Below, piece after piece: positions 59,815 to 64,000 of a stretch of 64,000 nucleotides of DNA. Made by a program: the position numbers and the translations under genes. The stretch spans positions 744,001 through 808,000 of the forward strand of contig NZ_AP014569.1 of the NCBI RefSeq assembly GCF_000828915.1, written 5' to 3'. Within the stretch, counting starts at the first letter, position 1. Each line of letters opens with the position of its first letter. The DNA comes from Serpentinimonas maccroryi. GTDB lineage: Bacteria; Pseudomonadota; Gammaproteobacteria; Burkholderiales; Burkholderiaceae_C. The notes under the pieces were generated by a model that made no database searches, was not told where the DNA came from, and was given only the letters and a program-made list of their open reading frames with translations.

Positions 59815-60120
59815 ATGAACACCAACACCCTTGGAAAATCGCTGGCCGCCGTGGCCACCCTGGCCGCTTTCACGGCCCTGACCGCCACCGTTGTGGTGGC
59901 GCAAGACCGCAGCAACACCACTCAGCGCGTGGCGCAAGAGCGCTGCTATGGCGTGTCGATGGCGGGCAAGAACGACTGCGCTGCCGGCCCCGGCACCAGT
60001 TGCGCGGGCAGCTCACGCACCGACTACCAAGGCAACGCCTGGAAGTACGTGCCGGCGGGCACCTGCACCTCGATCAAAACGCCCACCGGCATGGGTTCGC
60101 TCACGCCCATCCGTTCCTGA
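59815..60120 (+). CDS. bufA: Bufferin precursor peptide BufA (DUF2282)
   Basis: A 101-residue exported peptide of the DUF2282/BufA1 family. A Sec signal ([22 protein letters not shown]) is followed by a short core with four Cys in the family pattern: [22 protein letters not shown] and YVPAGTC. In this family BufB and BufC convert core cysteines to copper-binding heterocycles before export, and the peptide protects against copper. Here the precursor is intact although its modifying enzyme gene is broken. Confidence 0.85.
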   Translation: MNTNTLGKSLAAVATLAAFTALTATVVVAQDRSNTTQRVAQERCYGVSMAGKNDCAAGPGTSCAGSSRTDYQGNAWKYVPAGTCTSIKTPTGMGSLTPIRS

Positions 60121-60143
60121 TCCGGGCGCGCTAAGTGGCCGCT

Positions 60144-61177
60144 ATGGATGCGACCCAAAATGCCGCACCTGCCAAGCCTGGAACCGGGCTTGGCGCGGGG
60201 CTGGGGGCGGGGCTGGGGGCGGGCTTGGGCGCAGGTTTGGGCGCGGGCTTGGGCGCGGGCTTGGGCCTGAAGCCGCAACATTACGATGCCGCCTGTGCCC
60301 TGCCTTCGAGCCGCACCAGTGGCCTGTGGTTTGAGGTGCACCCAGAGAACTACTTGGTCGAGGGCGGGCCGCGGCTGGCGTGGCTGGAGGCGGTGCGCGA
60401 GCGCCATCCGCTGTCGCTGCACGGGGTGTCGATGTCCCTTGCCGGTCCCGATGAGCCCGATGTGCAGCACCTAGAGCGCTTGGCTGCCCTGTGCGAACGG
60501 GTGCAGCCGGCGCTGGTGTCGGAGCATCTGGCGTGGTCGGTGCTGGATGGGCATTACGCCCCCGATCTGCTGCCGATCTTGCGCAACCGCCAGGCGCTGA
60601 CGCGGCTGGAGCGGCGCATCGACCAGGTGCAGGAGCGCTTGCAGCGGCGCATCGCAATCGAAAACCCCTCACACTACCTGCATCTGCCGGGGCACGAGTG
60701 GGAGGAGGCCGATTTTCTGAACACGCTGGCGCGGCGCGGCGCAGCGGCTGCGGCCTGCTGCTGGACGTGAACAACGTGTGTGTGTCGGCGCACAACCTCG
60801 GCTTCGACCCGTGGCCGCTGCTGTGCGCCTTTGACCCCGATGCGGTGCTCGAGATTCATCTGGCAGGCCATCAAGCCGACCCCCTGATCGGTGAGGCGCT
60901 GTGGGTGGATGCGCACGCGACGCCGGTGTCGGAGGGCGTCTGGCGGCTCTACCAGCGCCTGATCGAGCGCATCGGGCCGCGCCCCACCCTGATCGAGCGC
61001 GATGGCGACGTGCCAGCCTTTGACGAGCTGCTGCAGGAGCGCGAGCGCGCTCAGCGCGGGCTGCAGGCCGCTGGCTGGCAGGCGGCGCAGGCAGCAGGAT
61101 TGCCCGGTATGGCTTTGGCCGGGGCCGCACGGGGCAGGCAAGCGTTTCGACTGGGAGCGACCCATGCAGCAGCTTGA
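60144..61177 (+). pseudogene. bufB: MNIO-family maturase BufB (DUF692), frameshifted
   Basis: A DUF692 multinuclear iron oxidase that would modify BufA cysteines. The N-terminal 200 residues (SGLWFEVHPENYLVEGG; SLHGVSMSLAG; SEHLAWS; RIAIENPSHYL) are in one frame, which stops at 60770. The rest (GCGLLLDVNNVCVSAHNLGFDP; EIHLAGHQAD; PTLIERDGDVP) is in another frame up to 61177. The switch is a 5-bp tandem duplication (GCGGC twice, 60731-60740): removing one copy restores LARRSGCGLLLDVNN. The N-terminus also has seven Leu-Gly-Ala-Gly units from 12-bp repeats (about 60189-60266). Confidence 0.85.
60189..60266 (+). repeat. 12-bp tandem repeats encoding (LGAG)n in bufB
   Basis: Six to seven imperfect copies of a 12-bp unit (GGCTTGGGCGCG and variants) in frame, giving a Leu-Gly-Ala-Gly stretch directly before the conserved GLGLKPQHYD start of the DUF692 domain. 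Relatives have only one such unit at this place. Confidence 0.75.
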
Positions 61178-61979
61178 TTTGAACAGCTTCCAGCACGCCT
61201 TCTGGGCGGCGCTGTGGGCGCCGGAGCCGCTAGCCAACGCTGCGGCCGGGCTTCAAACCCGGCCCGACTGGCAAACCCAGCCCGGTTGGCGGGTCTATCG
61301 CAACACAGTGCTCAAGGGCTGCGTGGATGCGCTGCAAGCCAATTTTCCGGCCGTGCAGACGCTCATCGGCGAAGCGTGTTTTAGCGCCTGCGCGATCGAA
61401 TATGTGCACGCGCAGCCGCCCAGCGACAGCCGGCTGCTGCACTACGGCGAGGGTTTTGCGGATTTTTTGGCGCAGTGCGAAGCCGTGCGCGGCTTGCCCT
61501 ACCTGCCCGGTGTGGCGCGGCTGGACCGGCTCTGGAGCCAAAGCCACGCCGCCGCCGATGCCCCACACCTGTGGCCCGAAAATTTGCAGGCCCTGGCGGT
61601 GACCGCTCTGGCCGAGCGGCGCCTGCACCTGCACCCGGCCACGCGCTGGGCCTGGTTTGCCGAGTTGCCCATCGGCAGCCTCTGGCGTGCCGCGCGCGAG
61701 CACTGGGACGACCCCAATCCGCCGCACTGGCAGGGCGACGGCCTGCTGTTTGCGCGCGCTGCAACCGGGGCGGTGCAGTGGCAACCGCTGAGCGCATCGG
61801 GTGCCGCCTTGCTTGCCGCCTGCGCCCAAGGTCACTCTTTGGGGGTGGCAATGGCGGCGGCACTCGAGGTCCAGCCGGACACCCACCACAGCCCCGACCC
61901 GCATCCGGCCCAGACCTTGCATACCCTGCTGAGCCTAGGCGCTTTTTGCCAACCCCCCAACACCAAGCCATGCACATGA
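61164..61979 (+). CDS. bufC: BufC, DUF2063 bufferin-maturation partner
   Basis: A 271-residue protein. The N-terminal DUF2063 domain is clear ([61 protein letters not shown]). Such proteins bind the precursor and the MNIO enzyme and are needed for modification. The frame is intact. It overlaps the end of bufB by 14 bp and the doxX start by 10 bp. Confidence 0.85.
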   Translation: MQQLDLNSFQHAFWAALWAPEPLANAAAGLQTRPDWQTQPGWRVYRNTVLKGCVDALQANFPAVQTLIGEACFSACAIEYVHAQPPSDSRLLHYGEGFADFLAQCEAVRGLPYLPGVARLDRLWSQSHAAADAPHLWPENLQALAVTALAERRLHLHPATRWAWFAELPIGSLWRAAREHWDDPNPPHWQGDGLLFARAATGAVQWQPLSASGAALLAACAQGHSLGVAMAAALEVQPDTHHSPDPHPAQTLHTLLSLGAFCQPPNTKPCT

Positions 61980-62440
61980 ACACCCAAGCCAGAGCAACGC
62001 ATCTGAACACCCATGCCATTACCGATAGTCTGGAGCGCTGGATCAGCCACGCGCTCATCGCCTTGGCCTGCCGCTTTGGCTTGGCCGGGATTTTCTGGTT
62101 CTCGGGCCGCACCAAGGTCGATGGCTGGTTGCAAGTCAACGAGTCGGCGCTGCTGTTGTTCGAGCACGAATTCGCCCTGCCACTGATCCCGCCGCTGTGG
62201 GCCGCGCACTTGGCCACCTACGCCGAACACCTGTTGCCGCTGCTGCTGGTGCTGGGTTTGGGCACGCGCTGGGCCGCGCTGGGCCTGTTGTGCATGACGG
62301 CGGTGATTCAGTTCTGGGTCTACCCAGACGCTTGGCCGACCCATTTGACTTGGGCCGCGGCGCTGCTTTACCTGCTGGGCCGCGGCGCCGGGAGGTACTC
62401 GCTCGACCACTGGTTGTGGGGCCGGGGGCTGAGAGGCTGA
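61970..62440 (+). CDS. DoxX-family membrane protein of the buf operon
   Basis: A 156-residue protein with four predicted membrane helices ([64 protein letters not shown]), the DoxX pattern. DoxX genes end the buf/gig operon in other bacteria (gigD). Two in-frame ATG codons (61970, 61976) are possible starts. Confidence 0.82.
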   Translation: MHMNTQARATHLNTHAITDSLERWISHALIALACRFGLAGIFWFSGRTKVDGWLQVNESALLLFEHEFALPLIPPLWAAHLATYAEHLLPLLLVLGLGTRWAALGLLCMTAVIQFWVYPDAWPTHLTWAAALLYLLGRGAGRYSLDHWLWGRGLRG

Positions 62441-62482
62441 GCGGGGCAGGTGGTTTAAGGGCTTGTGGGGGCGGCAAGCGAC

Positions 62483-63865
62483 TTATTCGGGCTTTGCTGC
62501 GCCCTTGGCCGCCGCCAGCGCCGCACCCAGCAGCGCCAGCCCTTCGTCGAGCAGGGCATCGGAGGCGGTGAGCGGCACCAAGATGCGGATCACGTTGGCG
62601 TACAGGCCACACGAGAGCAGCACCAGCCCGCGCGCCAGCGCTTCGGCACAGACGCGGCGTGTGAGTTCGGGGTCGGGCTGGCGCTGGCTGGGGTGGGAGG
62701 CGGGGTGTGCGGCGGAATGTGCAGCGGGCTCGGGCGCAAACAGCTCGATCGCCAGCATGGCCCCTAGGCCGCGCACATCGCCGATTTCGGGGTGCAGCGC
62801 TGCCAGCGCCTGCAAGCCGGCGCGCAGCCGCGCTCCCACGGCTTGCGCGCGCGGCAACAGCTGCTCTTGCTCGAACACATCGAGCACCGCCAGCGCGGCC
62901 GCGCAGGCCAGCGGGTGCCCGGCGTAGGTGCCGCCCAAGCCGCCGGGGGCGGGGGCGTCCATCAGGTCGGCGCGGCCGATCACGGCCGACAGCGGAAAGC
63001 CGCCAGCCATCGACTTGGCCATGGTGATCAGGTCGGGGCAGGCCTGCGGCCCCCACTGCTCGCACGCCAGCCAGGTGCCGGTGCGGCCGGCGCCGGTCTG
63101 GATTTCGTCGGCGATGAGCACGATGCCGTGCTGGTCGCACAGCGCGCGCAGGGCTTGGGCAAACTCGGGTGGGGCCACGTAAAAGCCGCCTTCGCCCTGC
63201 ACCGGCTCGAGGATGATGGCGGCCACGCGCGCGGGCTCGAGGTCGTACTTGAACAGGTGGTCGAGCGAGCGCAGCGCGTCGGCCACGCTCACGCCGTGCA
63301 GCGGGTTGGGGAATTCGGCGTGGTAAATCTCGGCCGGAAAAGGCCCAAAGCCGCTTTTGTAGGGCGCCACCTTGCCGGTGAGCGCCATCCCGAGCAGGGT
63401 GCGGCCATGAAAGCCGCCGCCAAAGGCGATCACCGCCGAGCGCTTGGTGGCGGCGCGCGCGATCTTGACCGCGTTTTCAACCGCCTCGGCCCCGGTGGAA
63501 AGGAAAAAGGCTTTTTTGGCAAAGTCTCCCGGCGCGAGGGCAATCAGGCGCTCGGCCAGTTCCACGTAGGGCTCGTAGGCCAGCACCTGAAAGCAGGTGT
63601 GGTGGTACTGGTCGAGCTGCGCCTTGACCGCCTGCACGATGCGCGGGTGCCGGTGCCCGGTGTTGAGCACGGCGATGCCGCCCGCAAAGTCGATGTAGCG
63701 CTGGCCTTGCACGTCCCAGACTTCGGCGTTGTCGGCGCGCTCGACGAACACCTCGTAGGTCTGGCCCAGCCCAGCGGGCAGGGCGGCGCGGCGGCGCGCC
63801 ATCAGCGCGGCGTTGGTGGCTGGGGTGGTGGGGGTGGCGGGTGCGGTGCTGGACGGGGTGTTCAT
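62483..63865 (-). CDS. gabT: 4-aminobutyrate aminotransferase
   Basis: A 460-residue class III aminotransferase producing succinate semialdehyde from GABA. It has FLSTGAEAVENAVKIARAAT, GGGFHGRTLLGMALTGK, EPVQGEGGFY, IADEIQTGAGRTG, and the PLP lysine in ITMAKSMAGGFPLSAVIGR. A His/Pro/Ala-rich insert of about 20 residues precedes the last domain. It feeds gabD encoded 7 kb to the left. Confidence 0.92.
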   Translation of the reverse strand: MNTPSSTAPATPTTPATNAALMARRRAALPAGLGQTYEVFVERADNAEVWDVQGQRYIDFAGGIAVLNTGHRHPRIVQAVKAQLDQYHHTCFQVLAYEPYVELAERLIALAPGDFAKKAFFLSTGAEAVENAVKIARAATKRSAVIAFGGGFHGRTLLGMALTGKVAPYKSGFGPFPAEIYHAEFPNPLHGVSVADALRSLDHLFKYDLEPARVAAIILEPVQGEGGFYVAPPEFAQALRALCDQHGIVLIADEIQTGAGRTGTWLACEQWGPQACPDLITMAKSMAGGFPLSAVIGRADLMDAPAPGGLGGTYAGHPLACAAALAVLDVFEQEQLLPRAQAVGARLRAGLQALAALHPEIGDVRGLGAMLAIELFAPEPAAHSAAHPASHPSQRQPDPELTRRVCAEALARGLVLLSCGLYANVIRILVPLTASDALLDEGLALLGAALAAAKGAAKPE

Positions 63866-63959
63866 GCGGGGTTGCGGGTGGAGCGGTGGTCGGGGCTGCG
63901 GGTCGGGCTGCGGACGGGTCGCGATTCGCAAGGGCGGCGTGCGCTCGGGCAGAGGGGCC

Positions 63960-64000
63960 TCAAACGTCCCAAGTCGAGCCGTGTTCGGGCACCAGCGCGC
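63960..64000 (-). CDS. C-terminal end of a gene running off the window
   Basis: The last 12 visible codons, ALVPEHGSTWDV and stop, of a minus-strand gene that extends beyond the right edge. Too short to identify. It lies about 95 bp upstream of gabT in the same direction and may share its operon. Confidence 0.4.
   Translation of the reverse strand, partial: ALVPEHGSTWDV

Overview
The window is a high-GC betaproteobacterial chromosome segment, most likely from Comamonadaceae (Burkholderiales). The evidence is the gene order gyrA-serC-pheA-tyrA-aroA/cmk-rpsA-ihfB-lapA-lapB with a fused aroA-cmk gene, a tmRNA tag reading ANDERFALAA, and the surE-pcm-nlpD and gcvTHP arrangements.

Bases 1 to about 13400 are one end of an integrated phage or phage-like element. 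A minus-strand operon carries a replication and recombination module: small HTH regulator, unknown protein, RecA-like AAA ATPase, ssDNA-binding-like protein, P63C protein, Cys-rich protein, Fe-S PD-(D/E)XK nuclease, second HTH protein and a P4-type primase-helicase cut by the window edge. Diverging from it is a three-gene cassette (excisionase-type antitoxin, PIN toxin, and a 749-residue protein I do not recognise). An integration module follows: small ORF, DUF2924 protein, serine recombinase and two related HTH-like proteins. This ends in a terminator just before ssrA (tmRNA, minus strand), so ssrA marks the boundary with core chromosome.

From 14 to 46 kb the content is core: gph, ubiG, an OmpA-type lipid-wall linker, the gyrA-to-lapB block, two flavin/ThDP enzymes, the glycine cleavage operon, ETF-ubiquinone oxidoreductase, a di-haem peroxidase with an FNR-type box, surE-pcm-nlpD-rlmD (no rpoS at its usual place), a lipoprotein, a BI-1 membrane protein and a GlcG-like protein.

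From 46.6 to 52.1 kb lies a nickel-uptake cluster in decay (nikR, TonB receptor, DUF4198, nikA, nikB, nikC, nikD, nikE). Only nikB and nikE look intact; the others are truncated, fused to a neighbour, internally deleted or frameshifted. A Fur-box-controlled bfd, a MerR regulator, tRNA-Pro(GGG), pcaF and a glutarate/GABA degradation set (gabD, CoA-transferase, gcdH; gabT at the right end) follow.

At 58.7 to 62.4 kb is a bufferin/gig-type metal-stress locus (sigF, nrsF, bufA, bufB, bufC, doxX). Two divergent promoters share the element TGTAACC-N16-CGAACTAGCA exactly, but sigF is frameshifted by a 10-bp tandem duplication and then fused to a truncated nrsF, and bufB is frameshifted by a 5-bp tandem duplication. 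The two metal loci thus seem to be eroding by short repeat-associated indels while the surrounding core genes stay intact.
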